This document shows, one piece after another, positions 8,423-17,100 of a stretch of DNA of 30,198 bases (position 1 is the stretch's first letter; each line of letters starts with the position of its first letter). The DNA lies in the IMG/VR virus record IMGVR_UViG_3300029811_000029, positions 1 through 30,198 of that record. One strand, written 5' to 3'. The notes below the pieces were generated by a model. The model was given only the letters and a program-made list of their open reading frames with translations. It was not told the DNA's origin and searched no databases. Both the position numbers and the translations under genes were made by a program. Source of the stretch: a virus.

Positions 8423-9999
8423 ATTCTACCCCTTGTAACTCTCTGATATGCTCCGTAATTAGTATCCTCGTCATCTTCTACGTCAAAGTGGATGTCTTTA
8501 TATGGGCCGACAACTCTCACCCTCGGATCAGGCTCGCTTTTTTGCAATGCATATAAATCACCTCTCATAGCGAGATGTCTTATGTTATCACAAAAATGCT
8601 TATATGTTTCTTCAATTACTATTTTATCTTTGACTTCCCCTGTTTTAGAAATCTTTTGCCTGTAACGCAATAAACTCCGCCAATGATTTCTACAATTATT
8701 AAATACATGCAATTTAGGATGGTTAGATGGCGAAATAGGAGATGCCTTTTGATATTTTAAAAACTCTCTTACTTTCTTATGCCCTGTTTCTATTCCCGAT
8801 GTATCTCCATCTTCAAAATCTAACCCTAAGTCTCCCAATTCTTCTTTTACTGTTTTGCCGGTGTTGGCATATCGTTTATTAGCAAAATAAGGGTCTGCTA
8901 TCCTTAGGTTAATTTTGTCCCTTCCTTCTTTTTCTCTTATAATCCTCGCATAATCAGGTATTGTTAATTTAGTGCTTCGTATTTTTTCTAAGTATTCACT
9001 GGGAAATTCATCATATACCCAGAACTGCCCCACTTTATCTATCGCTATCCAGCTTAATGCGTATGGTATAGCATCGTGAGGGTCTAATACTACTACTCGT
9101 GTCCAGTCTTCGGGAATTATAAAAGGGTCAACTACATACGGATTTTTATTTTCAAAGCTGGGATAAATGCGCCCCACAATGTGTGTTGGCTTACCTTTTG
9201 CCCTGGCTTCTTTTTCTGCTGAATCATAAAATGATAGCATATTGAGAATGTCTTTATGCTCTAATTGCCCTCTTGTCCCGCACTGTTTACAATTTTCTTT
9301 AATATCAGCATATTGGACAACAACCTTACCAATTATTTCTCCTTCGTATTCTATCTGCTCTTTGCTTGTTAAATCCTCTATAATCTCTCCCCCGGTATCT
9401 AAGGGTGTCATAAAGATTAAGATAATCCCGCCCTTTCTCATCCGGGCAATACAAGCATGAAGTATTCTTAAGGGAGGCGGCTCATCAAATATCATCACTC
9501 CTAATGTGGCCGATTCGTATTCTGCCGCGTCCTGATTAAATGTCATTAAATCAATTACCCAATCACCAACGATGAATTCGCTATCGTAAGGCTTCCCTTT
9601 CTTTTTAGTTTCATACTTTCCTGCGGGAAACCATTTCTTTAACTCAGTCTGTATTGCTCCTATTTCTTCTACGTTTTTTGAGGTTGACGCTATTCTGCCT
9701 CTATGAGGAAAGGGGAAGTCGCTAAAGAAAGGTTTGTTAAACCAATGATTTTCCGAATTATCAAAGACCATTGAGCCCAATAAAGTCGCCATTAACGATG
9801 TTTTCCCTACACCATTGGCCGCTGAGAAAATACCCACAAATATATCCCCAGCCCCTATTAAGTTTATGAATTGCTCCTGAGCTCCATTGGGCTCAAACCA
9901 CTTAAGCCTATTCTTGCTTACTCGGTTCTTCAATTCGGCTTGCAATTGCAATTGGAAGAGCAACTCCTCTCTCTCTTGCTTTTTTAATAAGTTCGTCAT
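8419..9999 (-). CDS. Terminase large subunit (packaging ATPase-nuclease)
   Basis: 526 aa. Walker A is at residues 56-68 (GIFSAANGVGKTS) and Walker B at 166-173 (LGVMIFDE), the DE acidic pair included. The RNase H-like nuclease domain begins near residue 300 with RVVVLDPHDA (D306 a likely metal ligand), and a later RIADPYFANK is the usual second acidic element. A CKQC cysteine pair at 237-240 sits in the linker. The protein drives genome packaging through the portal. The ATG used makes a 92-base overlap with the small-subunit gene and has no good ribosome site, so a downstream TTG after GAGAGAGGAG is a possible start. Confidence 0.92.
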   Translation of the reverse strand: MTNLLKKQEREELLFQLQLQAELKNRVSKNRLKWFEPNGAQEQFINLIGAGDIFVGIFSAANGVGKTSLMATLLGSMVFDNSENHWFNKPFFSDFPFPHRGRIASTSKNVEEIGAIQTELKKWFPAGKYETKKKGKPYDSEFIVGDWVIDLMTFNQDAAEYESATLGVMIFDEPPPLRILHACIARMRKGGIILIFMTPLDTGGEIIEDLTSKEQIEYEGEIIGKVVVQYADIKENCKQCGTRGQLEHKDILNMLSFYDSAEKEARAKGKPTHIVGRIYPSFENKNPYVVDPFIIPEDWTRVVVLDPHDAIPYALSWIAIDKVGQFWVYDEFPSEYLEKIRSTKLTIPDYARIIREKEGRDKINLRIADPYFANKRYANTGKTVKEELGDLGLDFEDGDTSGIETGHKKVREFLKYQKASPISPSNHPKLHVFNNCRNHWRSLLRYRQKISKTGEVKDKIVIEETYKHFCDNIRHLAMRGDLYALQKSEPDPRVRVVGPYKDIHFDVEDDEDTNYGAYQRVTRGRI

Positions 10000-10345
10000 C
10001 GCTTAAATTTGTAAAGTGTAAATGTTGAGAATTATCTATTACCGGTTTATCGCCTTCTATTTCTTTAGTTAAATCGTTTAATTGGTCTATTATATCTTTC
10101 TTGCTTTTTTGAGGCGAATCTTCCACAATTCTTTGGCGTAATTGTATTCTTCTTGCTTTTGGCCAAGCAACACGCGGATTGATGAATGCCGCATTGGCGT
10201 ATAATATTTGGAATACACGCCTTACGGATAACATTAAACTTCTTTTCGTTATTATTTCTTGAGGCGATCTGCCTGAGATATAGTCTATGCAGATTTTATA
10301 ATCTCGTAGTTTATTAACACCTGCTATTTTATTCTCTAACCCCAC
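9908..10345 (-). CDS. Probable terminase small subunit
   Basis: 145 aa, GTG start, directly upstream of and overlapping TerL. Residues ~15-55 (DYKICIDYISGRSPQEI...RRVFQILYANAAFI) look like the helix-turn-helix of small terminases, which recognise the packaging site. The middle is a charged helical segment (QKSKKDIIDQLNDLTKEIEGD) suited to oligomerisation, and the C-terminus is likely to contact TerL. The call depends on position plus the HTH-like region. Confidence 0.6.
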   Translation of the reverse strand: MGLENKIAGVNKLRDYKICIDYISGRSPQEIITKRSLMLSVRRVFQILYANAAFINPRVAWPKARRIQLRQRIVEDSPQKSKKDIIDQLNDLTKEIEGDKPVIDNSQHLHFTNLSDDELIKKARERGVALPIAIASRIEEPSKQE

Positions 10346-10381
10346 ATTCCCACCCCAACTATTTTTACTAAGAGTTTCATT

Positions 10382-10468
10382 TTATATATTCTTCTTCTCA
10401 CAAAAGAAAGCAACAAAAAGCACCATTGCTGCTATTGCGACTATTTCGATTGGGATTAAGGATTTCAT
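10382..10468 (-). CDS. 28-aa single-pass membrane protein
   Basis: MKSLIPIEIVAIAAMVLFVAFFCEKKNI-like product: one membrane span of ~19 residues and a basic cytoplasmic tail. ATG overlaps the TGA of the preceding gene (ATGA), so it is translated by coupling. No named family; its place at the head of the packaging operon gives no clue to function. Confidence 0.5.
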   Translation of the reverse strand: MKSLIPIEIVAIAAMVLFVAFFCEKKNI

Positions 10469-10578
10469 TTCTTCTTTCTTGGCTTGGGCTTAGGCTTCTG
10501 TTTAGTTTTCTGTCCAACTCCCTTACCGCTTCCGTCAAACTTCCTCACTCCGCCACAGCTTCCTCTTCCTCTCGCCAT
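10465..10578 (-). CDS. 37-aa basic Gly/Lys-rich protein
   Basis: ATG-GCG-AGA start with AAAAGGAGTAATGAG upstream. The N-terminus MARGRGSCGGVRKFDGSGKG is Gly/Arg-rich and the C-terminus is a K-P-K-P-K-P-R-K-K-K tail. Short proteins of this make-up are common near phage packaging or structural genes; nucleic-acid binding is plausible by charge alone. Confidence 0.55.
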   Translation of the reverse strand: MARGRGSCGGVRKFDGSGKGVGQKTKQKPKPKPRKKK

Positions 10579-10628
10579 CTCATTACTCCTTTTTAAGTGT
10601 AACATTTTAGAACATTTATATTATCAAA

Positions 10629-10665
10629 TGGAGCCGAAGGAAGGATTTGAACCCTCAACGTTATG
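10629..10665 (-). other. 3' half of a tRNA (possible attP core or tRNA relic)
   Basis: On the minus strand GAGGG-TTCAAAT-CCTTC forms a T-arm with the canonical 7-nt loop. It is followed by CTTCGGC, T and CCA, that is an acceptor 3' strand, discriminator and encoded CCA as in bacterial tRNA-Thr. No GCCGAAG-like 5' strand is found within 250 bases upstream, so no complete tRNA exists. Phages that integrate in tRNA genes carry such 3' halves as attP, but no integrase is in the window. Confidence 0.5.
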
Positions 10666-10845
10666 TTCTCCACTCTCACCCAATTCTAATTTATTACTTG
10701 TTAGTGGTGTCTAAACCCTAAAGGGATTTAATTATCAAATACAGTCCGTGACGTTTTGTCACGCACTTAGACTTCAGGAAGGAGGCGAGCAAGAAAACCT
10801 TTGTCGGGAAAACCACCCGCCACCATGGGAACCATCAACAATTTA

Positions 10846-10873
10846 ATTATACCATATTTTTAGAAATGAGCAA
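10846..10873 (-). promoter_or_regulatory. Sigma70-type promoter, packaging operon
   Basis: Minus strand: TATAAT with an extended TGG in front (TGGTATAAT), 16 bases after TTGCTC. The predicted start is near 10838, giving a leader of about 260 bases that contains the tRNA half and hairpins before the first small genes. The perfect -10 makes up for a weak -35. Confidence 0.6.
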
Positions 10874-10990
10874 ATTATTTATTTATTTAATTATTTATTT
10901 TAATTTATTTTTCATTAAGAAATTGCACAATTATTCAACAGCGTCTATATAAGTTGGGTTTTGGGGGTTGAAATAAAGATTAAATAACCC

Positions 10991-11019
10991 TTGTATTATT
11001 TGTGCGTGTGTGGTAATAT
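10991..11019 (+). promoter_or_regulatory. Early promoter for rightward genes
   Basis: TTGTAT, 17-base spacer, TAATAT, with TGG directly before the -10 (extended -10 type). Start would be about 7 bases later, and AAAGGAG for the first early gene follows at once, so the leader is very short. Confidence 0.55.
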
Positions 11020-11040
11020 TGATACCGAAAGGAGAATTAC

Positions 11041-11271
11041 ATGAAACCTATGTGTCCAGAGTGCAAAAGTAAAAATGTTCTTTTTACCAAAAAACAAACT
11101 CTTTCTGGTGCCGCGTTTGTGGCGCAGGATGGGACAAAAAGAAAGTTAAAAAAAATGCTCCTAAATAAAAAAGCTGTCAAACAAGCATTCCACGACCGAG
11201 GCAAGCGAGTAAGCATTGTTGAAGTTAAAAAAAGAATAGATGCGACAAGACCGAGTTATAAAGGGAAATAA
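11041..11271 (+). CDS. First early gene; zinc-ribbon start, likely frameshifted
   Basis: 76 codons with AAAGGAG 5 bases before ATG. Residues 5-8 are C-P-E-C, half of a zinc ribbon, but no second pair follows in this frame. The other half (WCRVC, then GWDKKK) is encoded in the -1 frame from 11095 to a stop at 11166-11168. One base missing from the A6 run at 11089-11094 would explain this: with A7 the product is a 42-aa protein with C5, C8, C24 and C27. The rest of the 76-codon frame, from an internal ATG at 11155, reads MLLNKKAVKQAFHDRGKRVS..., a basic 38-aa sequence that looks like a separate gene. So there may be two overlapping genes, one damaged or read by -1 slippage. Confidence 0.5.
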   Translation: MKPMCPECKSKNVLFTKKQTLSGAAFVAQDGTKRKLKKMLLNKKAVKQAFHDRGKRVSIVEVKKRIDATRPSYKGK

Positions 11272-11273
11272 AA

Positions 11274-11471
11274 ATGTCAAAAGTTGTAAAGAATAAACTA
11301 ACCGATACCCAAATCTTACAACATTTAAATCGGTTAATCGCACGCCAGAAAAATGACAATAATTTATTCTTTGAGCCAAAACATATCACAGAGTCAATTT
11401 TACAAACTGCTTTAAAAGAATTGTACTGTGTTGCTGACGGTGATATTTATTTTAAAGAATTTAACAAATAA
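11274..11471 (+). CDS. Hypothetical early protein
   Basis: 65 aa, ATG 2 bases after the previous stop, with AAAGGGAAAT upstream. Helical N-terminus (TDTQILQHLNRLIARQKN) and mixed C-terminus. No family recognised. Confidence 0.55.
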   Translation: MSKVVKNKLTDTQILQHLNRLIARQKNDNNLFFEPKHITESILQTALKELYCVADGDIYFKEFNK

Positions 11472-11486
11472 CCAAAGGGAGTCTCA

Positions 11487-11690
11487 ATGTTTACATTCAC
11501 ATTCTTCACAATTTTTCTAATCTTATATCTCATATCAGCGCTGTTTTTTTTATTCCCCGTCGCAGGAATCTGCTTATTCTGTTGCGGCTGTTGTATCTAT
11601 TTAGGTGTGAAAGATGAGCAATACACTAAAATGGATGAGGCTGATGTTCGTTTTAAGCTGTACGGGGAGCCGTATGGGGTGTGGAAATGA
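11487..11690 (+). CDS. Small membrane protein, cysteine-rich
   Basis: 67 aa with a strong AAAGGGAG site. Residues 1-43 form one long or two short membrane segments ending in CLFCCGCCIYLG, a cysteine cluster at the membrane edge. The C-terminus is soluble and charged. Its stop overlaps the ATG of the next gene. Role unknown; small early membrane proteins often affect host envelope or superinfection. Confidence 0.55.
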   Translation: MFTFTFFTIFLILYLISALFFLFPVAGICLFCCGCCIYLGVKDEQYTKMDEADVRFKLYGEPYGVWK

Positions 11691-12028
11691 CCCAAAAAAT
11701 CCTCGTAGACATCGAACACAACACCGCGGAACTATTCACTATTATAAAAATATCCGGTTGGGCAGGCTATAAACAGAGGCATATCAACACAATCAACGGA
11801 CATCATAAGAATAAGATAATCAAGACTATCTACAAAGAGGCATTCAGCAGTGATGCAAGCAGATATGAGCTTATAATAACAGGGCAAGATGTTGAATTGA
11901 CGGCGATTGAGAAGGTTGATAGATTTGCGTTCTTTTTGCCGGTAGGGATGTTAATAGGAAATTCAAGACAAAGTATTTTAAATGCGGTTAAACAAGAAAG
12001 GAAAAAGAAATGCCGAAGTTCAAAGTAG
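11687..12028 (+). CDS. Hypothetical early protein
   Basis: 113 aa from the ATG that overlaps the previous TGA (ATGA); a GTG two codons earlier is also open. Mixed alpha/beta, with a hydrophobic segment FAFFLPVGMLIG late in the protein and a basic end (QERKKKCRSSK). No family recognised. Confidence 0.5.
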   Translation: MTQKILVDIEHNTAELFTIIKISGWAGYKQRHINTINGHHKNKIIKTIYKEAFSSDASRYELIITGQDVELTAIEKVDRFAFFLPVGMLIGNSRQSILNAVKQERKKKCRSSK

Positions 12029-12477
12029 GTCAGAATGTTAGATGTATAGAGGGAGATGGAATGGCGGGAACAGGTTGGGAGTTAAATAAGATTTTTGTTA
12101 TTAAAAAAGTAGAAAACTATCCGTGTTATTCGCCAGCTACTCGTTACTATGACAAAGACAACAATATGGTATTTGAAGACCACCTTAAATTAGCCACTCC
12201 CAAAACCATAGAAAACGTAGACTATCCTGATATTATAGAGAATGAGATTGGCAAGCGTAAAGTATTTGGCAATTTAAATGGTTTAGTGTTTGTGAGTATG
12301 CCAAACGATTTTGATGCTGTCGGTATAGAGCGCACCATATCTAAACTTAAAAAAGAAGGCTTTCAAGTAGTCCAACCAGAGCCCCCAGAAAAGCCCAAAG
12401 ACGACAAAGCAATCAGTTTATGCGATGCCATAACTGAAAAATTAGATGAACTGATAAAGACGTTGAAGGATAAATAA
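12010..12477 (+). CDS. Hypothetical protein with SH3/KOW-like N-terminus
   Basis: 155 aa. It begins MPKFKVGQNVRCIEGDGM, the pattern of small beta-barrel (KOW/SH3-like) domains. The C-terminus after a proline-rich hinge (PEPPEKPKDD) is a charged helix. It overlaps the preceding gene by 19 bases with AAAGGAAAAAG as ribosome site. Function unknown. Confidence 0.5.
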   Translation: MPKFKVGQNVRCIEGDGMAGTGWELNKIFVIKKVENYPCYSPATRYYDKDNNMVFEDHLKLATPKTIENVDYPDIIENEIGKRKVFGNLNGLVFVSMPNDFDAVGIERTISKLKKEGFQVVQPEPPEKPKDDKAISLCDAITEKLDELIKTLKDK

Positions 12478-12478
12478 A

Positions 12479-12841
12479 ATGACAACCGAAGAGTTAAGGG
12501 AAATCATAGACACGGCCCAGGGCATTGTCAATCGAGTTGTGGCAAATATCGACACTATGAACGGTAATGAGTTATCACTTCTCTTAGTAAAATTATCGGG
12601 ATATTTTCATTCTATATGTGGTTTTCATGAGGATATTAAGTCCGGATATATAGAAATGTGGTCATCCATAAGGCCACATTATAAAAGTGATAAGGCCTGC
12701 GATATGTATTTACTAAAGAATAATACCTCGGCGAAAATGTACGACAATTTAAAATATAATTTGAAAGGATTAGATAAGGTTATCAAGGCGATTAATAGTA
12801 GATTATACGAATTACATTCACAAGCGAAAAACCAAACCTAA
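12479..12841 (+). CDS. Hypothetical helical protein
   Basis: 120 aa, ATG one base after the previous stop. Mostly helical (TTEELREIIDTAQGIVNRVV... and a C-terminal LDKVIKAINSRLYELHSQ). Directly before the nuclease remnant and RecT, so it may serve recombination, but no motif shows it. Confidence 0.5.
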   Translation: MTTEELREIIDTAQGIVNRVVANIDTMNGNELSLLLVKLSGYFHSICGFHEDIKSGYIEMWSSIRPHYKSDKACDMYLLKNNTSAKMYDNLKYNLKGLDKVIKAINSRLYELHSQAKNQT

Positions 12842-12855
12842 AGGAGGTATGTATA

Positions 12856-13160
12856 ATGAAACAGATAAGTTTAAGCCCGAGCAAAATGGCATTGTTTAAT
12901 AATTGCCCAAGATGTTTTTATGACCAGTATGTGCTTAAAGTTGCACGTCCCAGGGGTATAATGGCAACTATTATGGGAGGAATTGACAGAGCAATGAAAC
13001 CTTTCGCTGATAATTTTGCCGGAGCAATGCCAAGGTTTTTAAAAGAAAAAGTAGAGCGTGTATTGACGCGGTAACGTGTTTAAGGGGTGAGCGTCCGCCA
13101 GTTAATTCAGATTGTGAATATTGTATGTTGGTATCGGAAAAAGCCGGTATCGGTAAATAA
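12856..13160 (+). pseudogene. Gutted Cas4/RecB-like PD-(D/E)XK nuclease
   Basis: The intact 72-codon frame (12856-13074, AAAGGAGG before ATG) begins LSPSKMALFNNCPRCFYDQY and continues KVARPRGIMATIMGGID, the N-terminal region of phage Cas4/RecB-like exonucleases with the Cys of CPRCF. After a frame change near 13045-13056 the sequence reads CIDAVTCLRGERPPVNSDCEYC and stops at 13158-13160: that is the C-terminal cysteine pair with which this family ends. The ~170 residues that normally lie between, with the catalytic D and E-x-K, are missing. So a large internal deletion with frame loss is the best reading; the 72-aa product may still be made. Confidence 0.6.
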
Positions 13161-13188
13161 ACATTATAATCTAAAAAAGGAGAAAAAA

Positions 13189-14199
13189 ATGGGAAACAAT
13201 GAAGTAGCAACAAGAGAGCCACAGGACATCAAGAGCTTACTTTTGTCGGACAAAATGAGGAAACAATTTGCAATCGCATTGCCGAAACATTTAACACCAG
13301 ATAGATTTGTCAGGGTTGCCTTAACAGCATTAAACAAAACACCTAAATTAGCACAATGCACCCAGGCAAGTTTATTTGGTTGCTTAATGGATTTATCGCA
13401 AATAGGTCTTGAACCGGATGGCAGGAAAGCCCACTTAATACCCTATGGGAATAAAGCCACTTTAATTATAGATTATAAGGGGCTTGTTGAGCTTGTGCGT
13501 AATACCGGTGAAATAACTGATATTCACGCTGATGTTGTTTATAGTAATGATGAGTTTGAGTATTCTTTTGGTACGGGTGCTAATCTTATTCACAAACCCG
13601 CCCTAAAAGACAGGGGAGAGCTTATAGCAGCCTATTCCTTTGTGCGACTCAAAGATAACTCCAGCAGTTATGAAGTAATGAACAAAGAAGAAGTTAATGC
13701 TATAAGAGAAAGGTCTAAAGCTAAAAACTCCGGCCCGTGGGTTTCTGACTTCAACGAGATGGCAAAGAAAACAGTATTTAGACGACACTCCAAATGGCTG
13801 CCATTATCATCAGAGTCAAGCAGAATACAGATAGCCATAGAAAAAGATTATGATACTCCAATTGATATGGGCAAACTTGAAACCGCTGGCAAGCCCCAAG
13901 TAGAGCAGACACTATCCAAATCAGAGCTTGAAGCTCAAAACAAAGAAGAAGCCCCCGATGTAATTCCGGCGGATAGTATATTGTCAGCAGAAGAAAGAGC
14001 GGACAAGTTTAAAGTTATGCTGGCGGACTTTGAAGAAGCTAAGGGTATTTTGGGCGATAAGGCATTTTTTGAGATACTTATTGCTAATAATGTATCTTCA
14101 GCTAATAAAATAACATCATTTAAGTTAGGCAAAAAGATATTATTAGAGCTTAACAATGCTATTGACGTGGCGCAGACGCCGGAAGAAGATAAGAAATGA
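13189..14199 (+). CDS. recT: RecT-family single-strand annealing protein
   Basis: 336 aa from the ATG preceded by AAAAAAGGAG; upstream in-frame codons belong to the nuclease remnant. Residues 20-230 match RecT throughout: LPKHLTPDRFVRVALTALNK, SLFGCLMDLSQIGLEPDGRK, then AHLIPYGN and IIDYKGLVELVR. GPWVSDFNEMAKKTVFRRHSKWLPLS is the C-terminal core helix region. RecT coats single strands left by a partner exonuclease and anneals homologous DNA; the partner gene follows with a 4-base overlap. The last ~100 residues are acidic and flexible. Confidence 0.9.
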   Translation: MGNNEVATREPQDIKSLLLSDKMRKQFAIALPKHLTPDRFVRVALTALNKTPKLAQCTQASLFGCLMDLSQIGLEPDGRKAHLIPYGNKATLIIDYKGLVELVRNTGEITDIHADVVYSNDEFEYSFGTGANLIHKPALKDRGELIAAYSFVRLKDNSSSYEVMNKEEVNAIRERSKAKNSGPWVSDFNEMAKKTVFRRHSKWLPLSSESSRIQIAIEKDYDTPIDMGKLETAGKPQVEQTLSKSELEAQNKEEAPDVIPADSILSAEERADKFKVMLADFEEAKGILGDKAFFEILIANNVSSANKITSFKLGKKILLELNNAIDVAQTPEEDKK

Positions 14200-17100
14200 A
14201 CATAATCTATACAGAAGAACCGCACGGATATATAGTAGATGGCGACAGCGATTATGCATCATTATCAACAACAATGAAGGATTTAGGGCTATACGGTTAC
14301 GGCTCAGTGCCAGACCACATAATGCAGAAAGCAGCCGATTTGGGGCACGCAGTCCATAAGGCTACACACTTGATTGATATTGATGAGCTTGGCAGTTGCG
14401 ATCCGCTTATCCAACCTTATTTGAATGCTTACAAATCGTTCAAGGATGAGATGAAGCCAGAGTTTATAGCAAGTGAGCTGTCGGTTGCCAACAAGTCTAT
14501 CAAAATCGCTACAACGTTGGATAGGGTGGCTATAATCAATGGAAAAATATCTGATGTAGAGATAAAAACCACCTCTGCCTTGATGAAAAAGTCTATCCGG
14601 ATTCAGACTGCGGGCCACCAATTTATCTACAACGCAAACAGAAAAATAAAAGACCAAATAAAAAAAAGATATGTGCTATGGTTAAAATCAAACGGGAAAT
14701 ATGAGCTTATCCCACTCACGAACACATTAGACTCTTCGTTGTTTCTATCCTTTGCAAATGTTTATAACTTTATTCGGGAGTAGCTATTGACAAACTCCGA
14801 TAAATATGGTATGCTTTTAACAGTTAGAGAAAGGCGGAATTTTTATGAAAATAACAATGGTAGCCGTAGGAGCGAATAAGTTTAACCGCTTTTTCTCTAA
14901 CTCTCCGAAAGCTGCCATTTTTTATGGAGGGGATTATGCCAAGAGGAATTTTCAAAAGAACAAAAGAGCATAGAGTAAATTTAGGTAAAGCTCAACTGGG
15001 CAGAAAACATTCTGAAGAAACTAAAGAAAAAATGAAGAAAAATCACGCTGATTTTAAGGGTAGCGGAAATCCTAATTATAAAAATGGTAAAAAAATGAGC
15101 AGAGGTTATGTATACATTCTTAAGCCTGAACATCCATTTGCTACTAAACGAGGATGTATTCTTGAACACCGCCTCGTTGTTGAAGAGCAAATAGGTCGTT
15201 ATCTTTTGCTTGCAGAAAGAACACATCATCTTAATGAAACTAAAGACGATAACCAACCAGAAAACCTTATGGGGTTTGCGTCTGAATCTGCCCACGTAAG
15301 ATTTCATAAAAACCCCAACAACGTTAAGCCTGAAGAGATTATTTTTGACGGGAGAAATTTAAAAAGAAAGGAAAAACAAAATGGATTTACAGTTAATTAA
15401 ATCGTCAGAAGCCATTGATTTAGAGGTAAAAGAAAGAGCAGAAGAAGCCAAACTTGTAGCTGAGCAAGCAGGGGGATTTGAAATATCCAACGCAGATGGT
15501 GTTCAGCTTGCCAAAAATAACATAATCACAATTAGAAAAACAGTTAAAGACATAAATGATATCAGAATATCCATAACCGTTCCTCTTGATGTTATGAAAA
15601 AAGAGGTCAAAGCTTTATATGATGCACCTGTATCAATTTTAAATGATGCTCTTGCAACGTATAGTATGAAAATGCAAGTTTTTTTAGCGGCAGAAGCCAA
15701 AAAAGCTGAAGGCGAAACTCGAAAACAAATGGCAATCGCTGATGAAAAAACCCGCAAGGATAAAGAAAAACTTGAAAAGAAAGCAGTTAAGGCGGAAGAA
15801 AAGGGTAAAACGGAAACAGCTGCCGCATTAAGAGAGCAGAAAGAGATGGTTGTTCCTGAAGTGCCTGTTATAAGTGTTACGCCCCAATTGCCAAAAGGTT
15901 CATATTGGAAAGAAACTTGGACTGCTGATGTTATAGATATTGATAAACTCCCCCGGGAATATATGATACCCAACCAAAAGGGATTAGATTCAATAGCCGC
16001 GGCTACTAAAGGTACAGCGAAAATTCCGAGCGTTGTATTTAAAAAAGAAAGAAAGTTAGTAAATAGGGCATAGGTCTTTAATAAATCGGGGTGAGAAACC
16101 TTATAGAAAGGTTAATCAGGTTATGGAGAGTCCAGACTTCGGGGTGTGGCGTAATAGCGCACCAGAGATGGCTCTGGAGGTGGAGTTCAAATCTTCCGCC
16201 CCGACCATATAAAACGAGGCGTCATTAAACGCCTATCCATAACGTGCAGGTTCAAATCCTACCTTACCCCTCCAACGAAAGGAAATTATGAAAGAAAAGT
16301 ATCCTCAAGTCAAAGACGGCGAATGGATTGCCCCTAAAAGACGAGGTTTTAAATTAATTTGTTGTGAATGTGGACTTGTGCATAAGCTTAATTTTAGAGT
16401 AGTCAAAGGATTAAGAGGTAATCAAATTCAATTCCAGGCACTTAGGGATATGAGAGCTACCGGACAGATAAGAAGGCATAAGAAGGGGAAAGGAAAGTTA
16501 ATGATGACAAAACGCACTTCACATATCGCTACAAATGACTCTGATTTGTGTATATGCGGCCACCGAAGAAAAGACCACTCACTCTATGCTTTTAGCGCTG
16601 CCAATAAAAAAGGTAGCCGCTATGTTTGCACCGTCAACGGTTGTTCTAAGTGGAATCTTTGCGATTTAAAATAAGAAAGGCAAAATGATGGCGCAAATGC
16701 GGAAAATCGTCCAGTTAGAAAATTACCTGAGATGTAAAGGGGTATTCGCCTCGCATGAATTTACAATTTGGGGAGCCGCAAACTTTTACAATGAACCAAA
16801 TAGATTAAAACACAAACTAATAGAACGAGGCATAATCAAAAAGCTCACATTTGTACAGTTGCGAGGAATTGGGAAAGAAAATAGTAAAGAAGATTGGTAT
16901 GTATATATTGGGGGGAAACCTATTATAAATAATCGGGCTAAATATGCGCTCATAGGCGTGGAGATATGAAAATCTTAAATTTATATAGTGGCATTGGAGG
17001 TAACCGACGTTTGTGGGGAGATGAACATTCTATTACAGCTGTAGAATTAAATCCAAAAATAGCCAAAATATATCAAGACTTCTTCCCGGAAGATAAGGTG

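Larger units (their letters stand above)
10579..11040. other. Divergent control region between head and early operons
   Basis: 462 bases without a convincing gene. From left to right it holds the 3' half of a tRNA (10629-10665), several inverted repeats on the minus strand (CGTGAC/GTCACG near 10746-10762; CGGG/CCCG near 10803-10818), a minus-strand promoter (10846-10873), a nearly pure A/T tract (10874-10925) of TTTATTTA-like units, a GGGTT/AACCC inverted repeat at about 10966-10990 and a plus-strand promoter. A repressor operator or replication function could be housed here. Confidence 0.6.
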